Of a DNA stretch of 64,000 bases, positions 47,286-59,330 are shown in pieces. The notes under the pieces are model-generated. The model did no database searches. It was not told where the DNA came from and worked only from the letters and a program-made list of their open reading frames with translations. The stretch lies in contig MNCI01017535.1 of assembly GCA_015680685.1 (NCBI GenBank), forward strand, positions 186,001-250,000, read 5' to 3'. The position numbers and the translations under genes are program-made. This DNA is from Gnetum montanum. Its lineage: Eukaryota > Streptophyta > Gnetopsida > Gnetales > Gnetaceae. How positions within the stretch are numbered: position 1 is the first letter of the stretch; each line of letters begins with the position of its first letter.

Positions 47286-47892
47286 TGGTATCCAAGTATT
47301 TAAGTTAGTGAAATCTAAAAAATCAACACTTCAATTGAGGTAACAATGATCATCATCAAGATTTGGCTCATCTTCTAATGTTTCATTGGTTAGAATCTCA
47401 TTTATATCCTTATCACTTCCTAATAGTGGTGGGTCACCAAAAAGAAATGTTCTTTCATCATGTTGGCGATATGGTAAAGTATCTTCATAAACATCTTCAC
47501 ACTTTCTAAAATCTTGGTAATATTGGATAGCATATGTGTATGCAAAAGAGTTTACACCTAAAGTTTCACCTATATCATCATTGATAAAATATCTGCCAAG
47601 TCCTAGCTCAAAAACTCCAACAAAAAGGTTGGTATTTTAATTTTCTAGAGCTTTATTCTATTGATCAAAAGTTGTTACCTCTTTTTTTATAAAATGGTTC
47701 TCTTGGTATAATCATATATTCAGATTTTCCTTTGATAGAAATTAATAATTTTAAGAAATTTGATCTAAAGAAGCCCCCAAACTTGGTGCCAAAAGTCCTA
47801 GATAAAAGCACATCATAAGTGGATGACATATCAACTATTAAAATATCTATATAACATGTAAATGTAGGGTATTTTTTAAGTTGTACTTTTAC
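47286..47892 (-). pseudogene. Element 4 protease end and linker
   Basis: The reading continues from the protease with L-S-R-T-F-G, a G-K-S-E-Y-M-I-I-P-R-E segment near 47720, then a frame-broken linker before the archaeal-type RNase H. Confidence 0.5.
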
Positions 47893-48603
47893 TCATTTTA
47901 ATGATCCCACTACAGGTACATTAGATCCATTGAGTTGTATTACACTTCTTACTTGTGGTAACATTTGTGCTCCTAATGTTTTACATACCTCAAGTGGCAT
48001 GATGCTAACAGTTACTCCAAAATCCATTAAAAAATTATGAACATTCTTTTCTAAAATGATCAAAGTTATTAGGAAAGGAGATTGATCTTTCTTATTTGAC
48101 ATGGAATTACTTGCATTTTGTATTGATAACGCATTAGGACTTTCTACAAAATGAACTTGACTTTTAGTTGTTGGAGATTTTTCTTTATTATTTTTAGGTG
48201 TATGAACTATCTTTTGAATCACATCTTTCATTTCATTCAAATGTAGAAGATCATACATTAAAATATTGGCTTTAACTCTTTTCAAATCCTCAACTAGATC
48301 ATAAGTCTTATGTTCATCTTTAGCTTCTTGTTGAGGTGGAGTTATTCTAGGTATAGAATGGGAGTTTGGTTGTTGTGGGGCATTTTCTTGGGATGGCTTG
48401 ATTTGATTATTTTTGTTGTTTTGACTAAGAGCTCTTCTATTTTGAGGAGTATAATGACTATTCCTAGTTTGTTGTTGTGTGGTATTCATAACATTGCTAA
48501 GTCTATGGTAGCAAGTGTTATGTGGATTGGAATCACTTACCATGACTTGTTCAAATGAGGAAACTTCTTTATTTTCTATTTCATGAGGTATGTTTAATAC
48601 CAT
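47893..48603 (-). pseudogene. Element 4 Gag C-terminus and aspartic protease
   Basis: A 236-residue open frame. The first half is Gln/Asn-rich Gag-Pol linker; then Y-D-L-V-E-D-L-K-R-V-K-A-N-I, typical of Tat/Ogre elements; then the protease start near 48060-47990: F-L-M-D-F-G-V-T-V-S-I-M-P-L, which keeps the catalytic Asp but has Phe in the Ser/Thr position. It ends before the flap, where a stop separates it from 47892. Confidence 0.75.
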
Positions 48604-49374
48604 AATTCAGGTTTTCCAATTTTGTTGACTTTGGACATTGTCACCATATAATGCTAAAAATTTAGGACAAGTTTTTTCATAATGTTACCTAGTGTTATGA
48701 AGACGACCATAATCATCATGGATTGATGTGCTCAATTTTTTGGATTATATAGGAACTTTATTATTATTATTATTATTTAATTTAACTACTTTATTGGAAA
48801 GCTTTTGAAGTGAAGTTAATATTTTTGTCATTTTATTTTTTTTGACAAGTGGATGCATTAGGATTAGATATTCCATTTGGATTTATGATGGATTGGATTA
48901 AAGCTTTCAATTGATTATCACTTAAACTAGTATTTGGTGGTAAAAATGAAGAGAATGTGGAACCTTGAAAGTAGCTACTTGTAGGTTGAGTCATTTGAAA
49001 AGGAGTGGAAGTTTGGAACAAAGTATTATTCATTGGGAAAACTTGTGATGGCAAAGGTGTAGACTGTACAGGATTGCTAACATTCATCATTCCAAATTGA
49101 GTTTGAATGCTATTCATCAAGGTAATTTGTTCTAACTCAATAGCTTTATCCATTGCTCCTTGTATTTTTGTTATGTTGGGATTAGATTTAATGGTATAGG
49201 TGAAGAATGGGTTGATGATAGAGAGGTAGAAATTAAGGATACCATTAGGTTGTAGACGCATCTCATTCGGCACTTAAGCAAGTTGATGGAGGAATCTTAT
49301 ATTCTAATCATAGAAATTTTCCCTAGGTAGTTTTCTTAAGGTTGTGAAATTGTTTGATGCTAAGGTAGGGCTAG
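48604..49374 (-). pseudogene. Element 4 Gag (C-terminal part, cut by element 5)
   Basis: The minus-strand open segment 49273-48833 is preceded by a frame that reads L-P-R-E-N-F-Y-D up to the element 5 boundary at 49375. Downstream (48720-48650) a zinc-knuckle-like site is partly lost: Y-G-R-L-H-N-T is followed by H-Y-E-K-T-C, but the first Cys pair is missing. The N-terminal half of Gag is absent from the window. Confidence 0.65.
49370..49374. repeat. Left flank of element 5 (presumed target duplication)
   Basis: GCTAG precedes TGATGA. The right-hand copy was not found because the element's 3' end is not recognised. Confidence 0.35.
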
Positions 49375-50170
49375 TGATGAATCACAGTTTACCAGGCCCC
49401 AATATCGGTACGCGATATCATGGCTTGGATACGATATGGTGTACATGATATTGTGATTCCTTTGTTGGCCTATAAATACAACACTCAAGTGCACAAAAAG
49501 ATAACATTTTTAGATCATTAGAGAGTTAGAAGTTCTTTTCTTTTGGTAGTTTAGCTTTTGATTATTCTCATTGCATGCTTGCAGTGTGATGTTTGTAATT
49601 GTACAGTACCTTTGTTCAAACATGACGTAGTTGGACACATGCATGACCCACAATAAATATCAAGATTACTTTCATCATTGTAGCATTAACTTAGATTAAT
49701 TTCATTGTTTTAATTATTTAATTATTTAATGTTTTCTTAAATTACAGTCTAATTTATTATTATTTACTTTTCTTGTCATTAAGCGAAATGTGTACGCCTA
49801 ATCACAAGCATTTAAGTGTGAATACTTGGCATGGCTAGTAGTAATCTCATGAAGTCTAGGATGTGTATGAATGGTTAAGGATGTATACCATCACCATTGG
49901 CTAATTTACATTTTACTCTTATTATTAATTTAATCAATTTATCTTTTCTATTATCAGGAGTAACATAGAGTTAGGATAACATCATATGCCTCACATTGGA
50001 CTAAACCATACGTGACAAAGCTACTACTAGTCCAGGTGGAAAGATAGCAAACTACGATCAATGTATAACTATCTAGGTGCCACAACTAGTCCATCTGTGG
50101 AGTTCAACTAGATCACATGTACACACTCATATTTATATGGTTGAGCATAGGGGTACCTCATTACTCATCA
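49375..50170 (+). repeat. Element 5 5' LTR
   Basis: Begins TGATGAATC and ends CTCATCA. Its end matches the reverse complement of the start of the element 3 LTRs. Decayed GATATC motifs cluster at 49400-49455, before TATAAATA. Confidence 0.85.
49471..49478 (+). promoter_or_regulatory. TATA box of element 5 LTR
   Basis: TATAAATA about 95 bp inside the LTR, directly after the GATATC-type cluster; the counterpart of the boxes in elements 1-3. Confidence 0.65.
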
Positions 50171-50171
50171 T

Positions 50172-50189
50172 TAGTGCCATTGCTAGGGA
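50172..50189 (+). promoter_or_regulatory. Primer-binding site of element 5
   Basis: TAGTGCCATTGCTAGGGA one base after the LTR; tRNA-Asp type with several transitions. Confidence 0.75.
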
Positions 50190-50298
50190 TGATGCTAGTT
50201 ATCTAGATTAGTTATATTATACAAGATCACTGTAATAAGGTATTAATGATATATCTTTCAAACAAAGAAATTAAATTCAATTAATTCACACACAATTC

Positions 50299-52529
50299 AT
50301 GACAATGTCTCTTTCACAAGATAATGATAACGAAACATCTAGTGAGGCAATTCATTGGAGAACCAACAAAATTTATGATGAAGAAGAAGTTTGGAGTACT
50401 CAATCTTATGCAAAAGTTTCCTATGTTCATAGACACCACAACGATACTCAAGGAATTTTGTCATCCAACTTAGACACCTCTAGTGAAGATGGGACATCCC
50501 CTAGAATGAGGGGGCCTATAAGGCCTAGGACCTTTTCAATGGGTACCAAGAGTACATTAAGGGATGATTGGGAGACTTATAAAAGTCATGATGAGTCTTC
50601 TAGTTTCCTCTCTTCCTCTACTCTTTCAATGTTGGGTGGTGACACAGATGACTATTCTTTAAGAGGTAGACATAGAAATAAAAATTGAAGCCATAGGCAA
50701 AATTAGGAACACCAACATGAACATAGACAACATTGTTCAAACTCACAAACTCACAACCTATTTAGTAATGATAAACCCATGCTGGCCACTAAGAGCCTAA
50801 TGCATATAACAAAGGTTATTCAGATATTCCACAGGCATCACAAGGAAAGCCATCTACCCAAACTTGATTTAAACTACTTTCCTAAGTTCTTAAGAGGCTA
50901 TGATTTAGATCTACAACATCATTTACAAGACTTCTATGATGCTTGTGTATGGAACAACATTGATAATGGGTGGAAAGACTTAAGCTCTTTCCTATGACAC
51001 TTGTTGTCCAAGCTAAAGTGTGGTACATGTCTTTAAAACAGAATTCAATTTGCCATTGGCCTACAATGGCAAACCTCTTTAATGAAAGATATCAAACCTA
51101 TGCAAGAGTGTTCACCTCGAGGAGACAAATCCAAGAGTGGAACCCAGGGCAACATGAACCCTTGGACATGGCCTTAGAAAGATATGACTCTTTTTTAAAA
51201 AAATGGCTAGGCCATGGGTTTTTCGAAGAAAGGCTAATGTATCACATCATGGATGGGCTTTGTAATGAAACAAGTGAGACCCTAGGGATGTATGCCCTAG
51301 GTCAACTATTAAGTGGTTAGAAAAAATAGAAGGAGAAATAGCTAAATGAGAGAATGTTAGAAAACCTCAATGGGATCAAACTCTTGAAATAACAAAGGTC
51401 CATAATTATGAAGAGGAAAAATCAACTCACCTTGAGGAGGTGAAATTATCCCTACTTTTGCCAATGCTAAAATCACTAGATGAAATCAAGGCAAAGATCA
51501 ACAAGATGATAGAGTGGGTACATGAAAAAGGTGGAGAATATGCAGAAATTATTAGTGGGAAACCCATGCAAGATAACTTTTATGACAAAAAAATAGAGGA
51601 TACAAAACCTAGAAATAAGATAGAACACCATTCGACAATCAGAAAGAAGGATTAAAGAAAATGAGGATAGGGGCTCAATCGTAAATCATAAGTATGAATG
51701 TGATGTAATCTTGTCACATCTACATGAGCATTGGGAAAGAATGTTACATCCATATTTCATACAGAAGTACATGGTTGGACACATCCCTATCCCACAAATT
51801 TATGGGCAATTCCACAAGTCATCATACTATCTATGGAAAAATTCTTACCGAATTCAGTACTATGCTCAACTGCAGTGGAAAAACCCCTAGTCGTGGGAGG
51901 AGGCCATAATCAAATTGGCCATACCCTTCATATCACTTGAAACCAAGTGCTTATTATATTCAACACCCTATTTCTCCAACTGGATCAACATCCTCTACTT
52001 CACCTCATCATTATCATTCTCTTGAGTATCATTAATCCATGTCCTCTCCTCCAAGATCACCACCTCATGTTCCTTACACTCCTCCTTACTCTCAATATTC
52101 TCATCCTTCATCTCCTTCTACATTTCCAATAGTTGTACTATAAGGTTTTGCACCATAGCACCAACCAACGAACATTACTTGTGCTACTACTATCAACAAT
52201 AGTGGGATTCGAAGCATCCTTTCTTTAGGCATGGCCAAAGAAAGAGACAACATAATTCTAAAACCACTATATCCTCCAACTTAGCACCAACCCAACACAA
52301 TGATGCACCTTCCTCTTCAAACTTAACACCTCCTGTTACCGTACCCAGGCCACTAATTAATACTCCAAAAATTATGCAGCCTAGTGAATATAACAATGTG
52401 AGGGGACATATCAATCCTTGCATACCATCTTATTATCATGCGTGCCATAGTGGGTCAGCTTCTTATCACATGAACACATCTTATAATTTGCCCCACCATG
52501 CCTACTTTAATCAAGTGTGTGAACCCTAA
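50299..52529 (+). pseudogene. Element 5 Gag
   Basis: Nearly full-length Gag. The start at 50299 or 50305 (M-S-L-S-Q-D) lies about 115 bp after the PBS. An acidic/Ser-rich N-terminus runs to 50688; the Gag domain follows at 50779-51320 (L-D-L-N-Y-F, G-Y-D-L-D-L-Q, V-W-N-N-I-D-N-G-W, then after a frameshift near 50970 W-Y-M-S-L-K-Q and N-E-R-Y-Q-T-Y-A). A Lys/Glu-rich helix-like part lies at 51440-51655, a Pro/Tyr/His-rich part at 51930-52140, and it ends N-Q-V-C-E-P before TAA at 52527-52529. It differs from the Gags of elements 1 and 2. Confidence 0.82.
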
Positions 52530-53920
52530 TTTGGGTACATTCTTGCCACTACACCAAAAGACACCCAATCGTTTGCATATGATCGAACCCTAATATTTCC
52601 AACATGCATGGATCTTGACATTCCATTTATTAATTCTTGTCATCATCAAAGGTTTATTCATGGGGGATACCCCCATTCTAACAAGCAGAATTAGTAATTT
52701 TTTTTTCTTCTCTTTGGTTTTTCAATTTTTTATTTTCCAATTTCTTGTTTTATCTTTTTGTGGGTAATCTCATTTGTGAATAAAATACTGATGTAACTAG
52801 TAACTTAAGGCATTGTTCTATATTATCGAGTCACAAGTGAATAATTATTTGGATAGTGGGCCCATAACATCCACCCACCCATTCTATTAATATGAGGTTC
52901 TTGCTTTGGGTATGATGATATTCTTGTTATCATTAAAACTTAAAGTAACTTTGTACTCATTATCCTAGTATAAAGAGTGATGGACTAAGAGGGAATGGCA
53001 AGGGTGTGACATCAAGGGGACTTGTGGATTCTCTTTGGCAACATTTGTATGTGCTATCATGTAGCTTGATTGTACTAAGATTCTTATAGATCTAATGAAC
53101 AATGGGAGTAAGAGTTGTAATAAAGGCACTCAATAAAGGAACTCAATGCTATTTTGGGAGGTTCCACTAGAAAGACATGCACCCATGCCTAAAGGTTGGT
53201 AACTTTTTTGGATCACCTTTGGGAAAGACTAAGTGCAAAAGTGGCCAGAAGAAGAAAAAGAAAAGAAGAAGAAAGCAAAGAAGAAAAGAAAGAAGTGAAG
53301 CAGAAAAGGAAAGCACAAGAAAAACATGTTGAAAAAAAATTCAAATCACTCCTCCCTTGCACAAAACGCCAAGTGATTGTACACCTTGCTATCATATTGC
53401 TCTTATGGGAGTCTATCATTGGGATAAAATAATGTAATATCACTGATCAGGGGTATGAAATTAGTTTTGATCTTAGATTGAAAGGCTAATGGTACTTTAA
53501 TCACACACAACACATAATATTCATTCTGCCCAAGGTAAGCTACCTCACATCCTGATCTCTACAATCCCTTCTATAATTCATCACATCTCACAGTCTAGGT
53601 ACTTCTAACTTGTGTCTTGTGTGGCATAGAATTTTTACCTCATAGTAGTGGTACTTAACATGTGTGTGTTTTGTTGCATAGGTGTGGGTTGCATTTAACC
53701 CTTCTAGTGCCAATAGACATTTTAAGATGTGGTTACGCAAGGGCATTATAGGTTGGAACTTTCTTTGGGGAGGATCCACTTAGGTGACATTTGTAATTTT
53801 TACTTGTTGCACATCACCACATCATTTTATACTCTCCAGGTACTCCATTGGAAAATCTATGCTTTTCTTGGTCATAATTTTAATCGAACATTCCTTAGAA
53901 CCATTACATGTCCTTTTTCC
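52530..53920 (+). other. Element 5 3' region
   Basis: Matches element 3 in order: T-rich tract (52696-52780), a segment found in element 3 at about 41510-41280 reversed, a purine-rich stretch at 53235-53335, and the shared block at 53763-53778 (CTTTGGGGAGGATCCA). An open frame of 78 codons at 53196-53432 is Lys/Arg/Glu-rich, but the element 3 counterpart does not keep it open, so it is probably not a gene. Confidence 0.5.
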
Positions 53921-54480
53921 TCATCCTTTTCAAAGAACTTCATTATATGGCTTTACTTCATTACACTTTCGGTACCTCAATTCCCACTTGCCATTATCCC
54001 AAACCTTTCAAATCTACCTCAAATCCTTCAATTTTGGCCCTAAAAACTTGAACAATTATCAATTCTACTAAGTACCCTATCTTGGTTAGGATGCAATATC
54101 GGGTACCTGATATCGGGTTCGACATGATATTGGGTATACGCTATTGTGTCCATAAAAAGTATATATAAGGGACCCTCGCATACTACACGTCATTTTCAAT
54201 AGTTGACGTGAGGGAAGTTGTTCAAATTTTCTTTCACAATTTTCAAAGTTTGCGAGTTTAAATTCAACTTCCAATATCTCACTATTCAACACTTCAATTT
54301 CTTTTCCAGTTAAACCTAATTAAACCTAGAGTGTTCAATTGAGTCATTGGGAAGGGGTACTGTAGAACTTGTGCATAATTTTTTTGAAATTTGCTATCGT
54401 CTGAAGGATATCATAGGGGTAAGTACTATTAGAAATTCATGCCAAACTAATTTTCTTCCTTCATCCAAGTTATCTAAGTT
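53921..54480 (+). mobile_element. ~560-bp insertion in element 5, possible solo LTR
   Basis: Compared with element 3, extra sequence lies between ACATGTCC (53921) and TTATGTGTCAC (about 54484). It contains the same promoter signature as the LTRs here: AATATCGGGTACCTGATATCGGG near 54096-54118, GATATTGGG, then TATATAAGGG at about 54161. Exact ends and target duplications were not resolved, so a solo LTR is inference. Confidence 0.4.
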
Positions 54481-54656
54481 ATTATGTGTCACTTAAACAA
54501 ATAAGGTTTAACATTAAACTTTTAGGGCAACTTCGTTGAAAAAATTTTAACTCTAGAATCACATTAAGCAAAGAATTAAACATTTATTAAAGGTAATGAG
54601 TAAGGTATAAGATAACCAAATTTCTTTAAATAACAATCAGTCCTTGTGTGATTACA

Positions 54657-57129
54657 GACGGCCCCTAAAAGAGGACAATAGGGAGGACCTTCTCAAGGTG
54701 CAACTAAATGCCTGAGAGGAGGTAGAGACCAAGGACCTCATGTAGAACATGTAGTGTAGGAGGAATAATCAATCAGCATCCATCAGGAAACTCTGATCAC
54801 TGCACAATCTAGCCAAGTAGAAGGTGGAGAGGTTATAGCGCCAGAACAAGGGCAACACCTCATGTTATCCTCAAAATTTATTCAAGCCATTTGGGAAAAT
54901 TCCACATCATCTCTCATGATTGTGGAACTTAATTTTAAGTCTTTTATCGAATTCACCCTTGAACTAGTCAAGAATCTACTTAAGGGATCTCCACTATGGC
55001 CCATCCTCTTAGAGAGTGGAGAGTAGTATCTAGGTGAAATATATCAGTTTTGGCATAATAAATAAGAGGGAACCACCATTGATATTGGTGGCATTTCAAT
55101 AGATTTCTCCACACCATTATGGAAGTTTTAAATCTTCCAAATAAAGGGCCTAAAGTTGCTCATTTGTCCACTCACTCTTATGCAAATGCAAGGAAAGTAT
55201 GGTTAAAAATGGCTTATGGAAAGGAAGATAAGACATATGGAGAATTAACCCTTGGAGAGAGGATTTACTTTAAAATTAGCACCTATCATATTTTACCAAC
55301 AAAGGGTTTAAACAGAATTTCTATTCATGTGGCGAGAGGAAGTGAAATTTTGATGGGCAAGGTTATTGCCAATTTGCCTCATCTATATTTAATAGAAATA
55401 TTAAGGTGGTTGAAGAATAGCAGATAGGAAAGTTTGCACTACTCTTTCCATGTCTAATTAGGAAGATATGTCGATGTGCTAGAATTCTAGGGTACACCAA
55501 TGACATCCTTAGAAAAGCTTAGAATGCTTCATATGCTAAATTACTTAAGCCACCAACACTAAGAAAAGATGTTGATGAGATGTTGGAGCCTAAACAAGAA
55601 TAGATGGTTGGGCCCACTACACCTCAAACAATAGGGCCTAGCCAACTTCTAGACACAAGGCCTAGCCAACAACAAGAAGCAAGGCCTAGCACATAGCCTA
55701 CAAGCTAGCAAGACCAACAACTACCACTGCCGTCGTAAGATTACCAACCGTCGATGAGCCATCTCAGGGCCATCACTAAGATGATTAGTTGGAGGAGTAG
55801 AGATGAGGTCAATCTCTTCAAGGTGATTTATGATGCTATATAGACAACTATATCAATTGATCCTACAAGGGGTGAAGTTTCAATTTAATTAGGAGGGGAA
55901 TCACGCTGGTTTCAACACATCTCTAGAAATGCTGCATCATTTCAAGTGCAATTAAAAATTGGTGAAGGTGTCACAATGGTGGTCATGCAACACTAGGATG
56001 TAGTAGGTGCACTAGAGGTGGTTGCAGATGATATTAAAGAATAATTTAATGTCCTTGTTGTGCCACTGAAAAATTTCATAGTAGCATGTGATGCTCAAGT
56101 TTTGGCTAGTCCCTTAATGACTCCTGTAGAACATGAGGATGCTTTGGATTGCTTGTTGCAAATAGGACAAGTTATGATGTACTTGTTTGACATATCCCAA
56201 GATGTCATAGTGGCATAATCAAAGCTCATTTTCACCAAAAAAAAATTGGTCATGGCTGAAGTTGGGGTTGAGCACGCAGAAGCAAAGTTGCAAAGATTGC
56301 AAGAAAAGCTCATCATCCTACAAGTTGAATGAATGGATCCTTCCAAATTTATCATAACTAACCAATTAGATGTTTTTAGAACCAAGAAACTAAATAAATT
56401 ATTGGAAGAAAATAAAAAAGTGGCAAGGGAAAAGGAACAGATCAATTGGGATGCTTCAATGGCACAAGCTCAGACATATGCACATGCTAAAGCTCTCAAG
56501 GGCTTATAAGAGTAGAATAAATTACTTGCTACTAAAAATATTTGTTTAAAAATAGTTGAGAAATAGAAGAATTTTCTTGAAGAAAGTTTTCAACAAATGT
56601 GAGAACAACTAGTTTGATTCAACCAAGACATGAATTGCTTAGCCAGGGAGAATAGAACCGTCTCCATGGAGGAGGTCTATGCCATTCGACAAAAGATGGC
56701 CATGGAAATAAGTGTGTGGAAAAATGAGGCTAGGAAGCATAAGAAGTTAAAAGAACACTTCCATGACTAGGTGGGAATGTATAAGGAAATCATCAAAAAG
56801 GAGATTCATATGGCTAAGGCCCACATTAATTCTTTCAGTGCTTAACACACTAACTAGTAAATCATACTAGATGCTTATGCCTTCATCAACTGAGAAAAAT
56901 GAAAAAGTTAGGACCTGCAGATTTAGGACTTAATAGAGTACATGGAGTTGGCAACCCTGCAATATGCCAACTTGGCCATGTTAATAGTAGGGTACTCAAG
57001 AATTGAGCTTAAGAACTAGGTAGTTACCACTTATGCTAAGTATGAGACAAAGTTTGTGGAACATAAGAAGATATTGCACAAATTAGAAGTAGCAAAATTT
57101 GAATTAGAAGTGGTCAAACAAAAGCTACC
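54657..57129 (+). pseudogene. Degenerate reading frame with a plant retrotransposon ORF1-like segment and coiled coil
   Basis: The frame begins A-P-K-R at 54660, as in element 3, and is broken by many stops. A 102-residue open piece (55119-55427) has Y-G-E-L-T-L-G-E-R, H-I-L-P-T-K-G-L-N-R and G-K-V-I-A-N-L-P, which resembles the domain of unknown function found in plant Athila-type ORF1 proteins. 56230-57120 is Lys/Glu/Gln-rich with few Pro and looks like a long coiled coil (for example 56250-56330, 56380-56510, 57030-57125). Whether all of it belongs to element 5 or to a second element that joins near 54835 is unclear. Confidence 0.45.
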
Positions 57130-57369
57130 ATGACCAAATTTTTTTTTCAATCCCACAACCTCTACTAGTGATGTCTGCCAACACATACAATGTTTTGAAA
57201 CCTTGGTAGGCATTCATAACATTGTCCAAAATGATATAGCATGTAGGGTCTTTGTGACAACTTTCAAGAGAAAAGCCACCCAATGGTTTTTGATGCTCTG
57301 AAATGCCTCTATCAACTCATGGAAAGAGTTTAAAAATAAGGTCCTACTATAGTTCGATAAGTTTACTAA
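57130..57369 (+). pseudogene. Ty3 Gag fragment of another element
   Basis: Reads H-I-Q-C-F-E-T-L-V, H-N-I, N-D-I-A-C-R-V-F, K-A-T-Q-W-F, S-I-N-S-W-K-E-F and F-D-K-F-T-N-D, the core of a retrotransposon Gag domain, with two stops. It is unlike the Gags of elements 1-5. It stops where an LTR begins at 57370. Confidence 0.7.
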
Positions 57370-57545
57370 TGATGAGCAGCGAGGTACCCCTATGCTCAAC
57401 CATACAAATACAAGCATGTATGCATGATCTAGTTGAACTCTGCTGATAGACTAGTTTTGGCACCTAGACAGTTATACGTTGATCGAAGTTCATTGTCTTC
57501 CCATTTGGACTAGTAGTAGCTTTGTCATGTATGGTTTAATCTAGA
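57370..57545 (-). repeat. Truncated LTR fragment
   Basis: TGATGAGCAGCGAGGTACCCC and the following 170 bases match the first part of the element 3 LTRs, in the same orientation as 38859 and 44193. The match is lost near 57545. No PBS lies to its left, so it is not an intact 5' LTR. Confidence 0.75.
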
Positions 57546-58399
57546 GGATCAATAGAAAAGATAAAGACTAACCTCACCAAAGTTAAGACTAAGGTAAATA
57601 TCACCCCAAAATGTGAAATAAGAAAATCAATTTTAGGAACTTGAAAATGAAATTGTGATAAGATAAGGAATGATAAAGGATTTGGGAGACAAATTGAATT
57701 GAAAAATTTGCTAACTGGAAACGGGATTGGAAATGTAGATTCAAGAAATGAATATTTTTAAGAACCTAAGAACAGTAATTTTTCAAAAAAATTAAAAAAT
57801 AAATTGTTTAGAGATAGAGGTTTTCAATAGGGGTGTAGGAAAAGGGACATGAAAATAAAATCTAGGGAAACAACAGTTTTGAAATAGGAATTGAAAAAAA
57901 AATAGGATCAAGAATAGGAAACGAAATAGGCCCTCCTTCTAGAACCAAAAAGATGTTGATGAATAAAATTTGGACACATTAACACCTAAAATTCTCATTT
58001 AAGGAGACTATTTCCTAGGGCACCTCCTATATGGGTATGGAAACTCAAGAATAGTCTTAGTTGAAGAGGGGCTATGTGATGTTTCAAAAAATAAATCTAA
58101 CAATATTTTGGATCATGTAATGATGAGATTTAAACATAACAATTGTTGTTATAAACACAAAACTTTAACTTGACAATTACAATAACAAGTGGAAGTAAAG
58201 AAACTTTGAAATAACCAAAGTTTGTACTAGACAACATTCCCAAGGAGGCAAAGTTCTTATCAATTAACAAAGATTAACATTCACACTAGCTTAAATGGTA
58301 AATGAAACTTTAGGTTCAGACTATACATTAGGTTTGGTTAACTAAGCTAAGGTTGCCTCCATCGACTAGCTTGCATGGATTTCCCTGTCATTGTTATAG
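57546..58399. other. AT-rich stretch without a recognisable gene
   Basis: A-rich on the plus strand with many GAAAT/AAAATT runs. No frame, repeat end or RNA gene supported. Confidence 0.4.
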
Positions 58400-59330
58400 G
58401 AAGAAGAGGAGGTAATTGTGATGGTGATGTTGGCATTGGCATCGTTTACTGTCATTTCTCGTAGGGTTGTTGCCATTGATGAAAATCCCATTGCCCAAGG
58501 ATGAACTATTGTGTGTCATCATTTGCGTTATTTGCAACCGCCAACACACAATGTTGCTACTATCATTGCTTGCCATGCATTACTGTTGTTGCCTGTTGGC
58601 CACCATGTGTTGTGTGCTATTACTACCATTTTTTTTCACTATCGCTGGCACCCGCTGTCATTGCTCATAATCACTATCGTTGTCACCACTAGTTGCTGAC
58701 GCTACTACTGCTGCTTTCTATTGGCTTATGTCATTATTCGTGTCTATTGGCTTACTACTCATCATCGTGCACTGCACATCACCTCTAACATCACTTGTAG
58801 TTCCTACCTCATTCATGTTTGCCACCTGCAACATCTACTACCATTGTTGTACATTTCTAACATGCTTACCTACCAATGCTGACATCGATTCTTATTGTTG
58901 TTGCCAATGCTAAGATAAAGGGAGGTTGAGAGATGTCCCTTATCATTGTGCTACCACCATTGCTGTTGACAGAAAACCCTGTTACTAGGAATGCATTGCA
59001 TATCATTGCTATCATTGTTGATGGCCACACACCACCTCTAACCACTACATCGCTAAGATGTTGTTGCTGCTACCATTGTCATCATCGTAGGCCTTGAGAG
59101 AGCTACAGAACAAGTGATCCTTCCTTCCCCCTCTTTTTTGTGGTTGCTGCTGCTAGTTTTTATAAGAAGCTCCTATTGCTATGTAACATCTTCCATGCAG
59201 ACGCCATGTTCGCACATTTTCCACCACCACCACATCTCCACTACCATCATTAACGTATCATGCCAGCTTGAGCAGGCCACCAAAGAAGAGCGAGGTTCCT
59301 ATAATGAGAAGTAGATTAAAGAGCATTGAT
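58400..59330. repeat. Dispersed repeat, copy B
   Basis: Related to 32539-33480 in order and content; best matched at 58680-59290 (TAGTTGCTGACGCTACTAC, AGGAATGCATTGC, CTTGAGAGAGCTA, CACCACCACCACATCTCC). A TTATAAGAAGC at about 59160 corresponds to GTATAAGCAAC in copy A. No protein family recognised. Confidence 0.65.

Larger units (their letters stand above)
37500..49374 (-). mobile_element. Element 4: Tat/Ogre-type Ty3 element, interrupted and end-truncated
   Basis: Internal part of a Ty3/gypsy element on the minus strand: gag end, protease, archaeal-type RNase H, RT, RNase H and integrase. The Y-P-Q-G-N-G-L motif in integrase and F-Q-D-D-L in RT suit the Tat/Ogre lineage. Element 3 (38859-45104) lies in the linker between RNase H and integrase, and element 5 begins inside gag at 49375. 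Neither LTR of element 4 was found, so both ends are missing or unrecognised. The left limit is approximate. Confidence 0.8.
49375..54835 (+). mobile_element. Element 5: Gag-only LTR retrotransposon, plus strand, 3' end missing
   Basis: Starts with a 796-bp LTR (TGATGAATC to CTCATCA), then a tRNA-Asp-type PBS and a gag closely related to that of element 3. The 3' region aligns with element 3 in order (53690-53920 and 54480-54835 against 40790-40540 and 40540-40240, reversed). No pol gene lies between gag and that region. An extra ~560 bp at 53921-54480 is absent from element 3. No matching plus-sense 3' LTR was found; homology to element 3 fades near 54835. Confidence 0.8.

Noticed and set aside
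53196-53432. Lys/Arg/Glu-rich 78-codon frame as a small basic gene
   Set aside because: The element 3 counterpart is not open in this frame and the stretch is low-complexity purine sequence.
57370-57545. 3' LTR of element 5
   Set aside because: It lies in the opposite orientation to the element 5 LTR and is truncated, so it belongs to another insertion.
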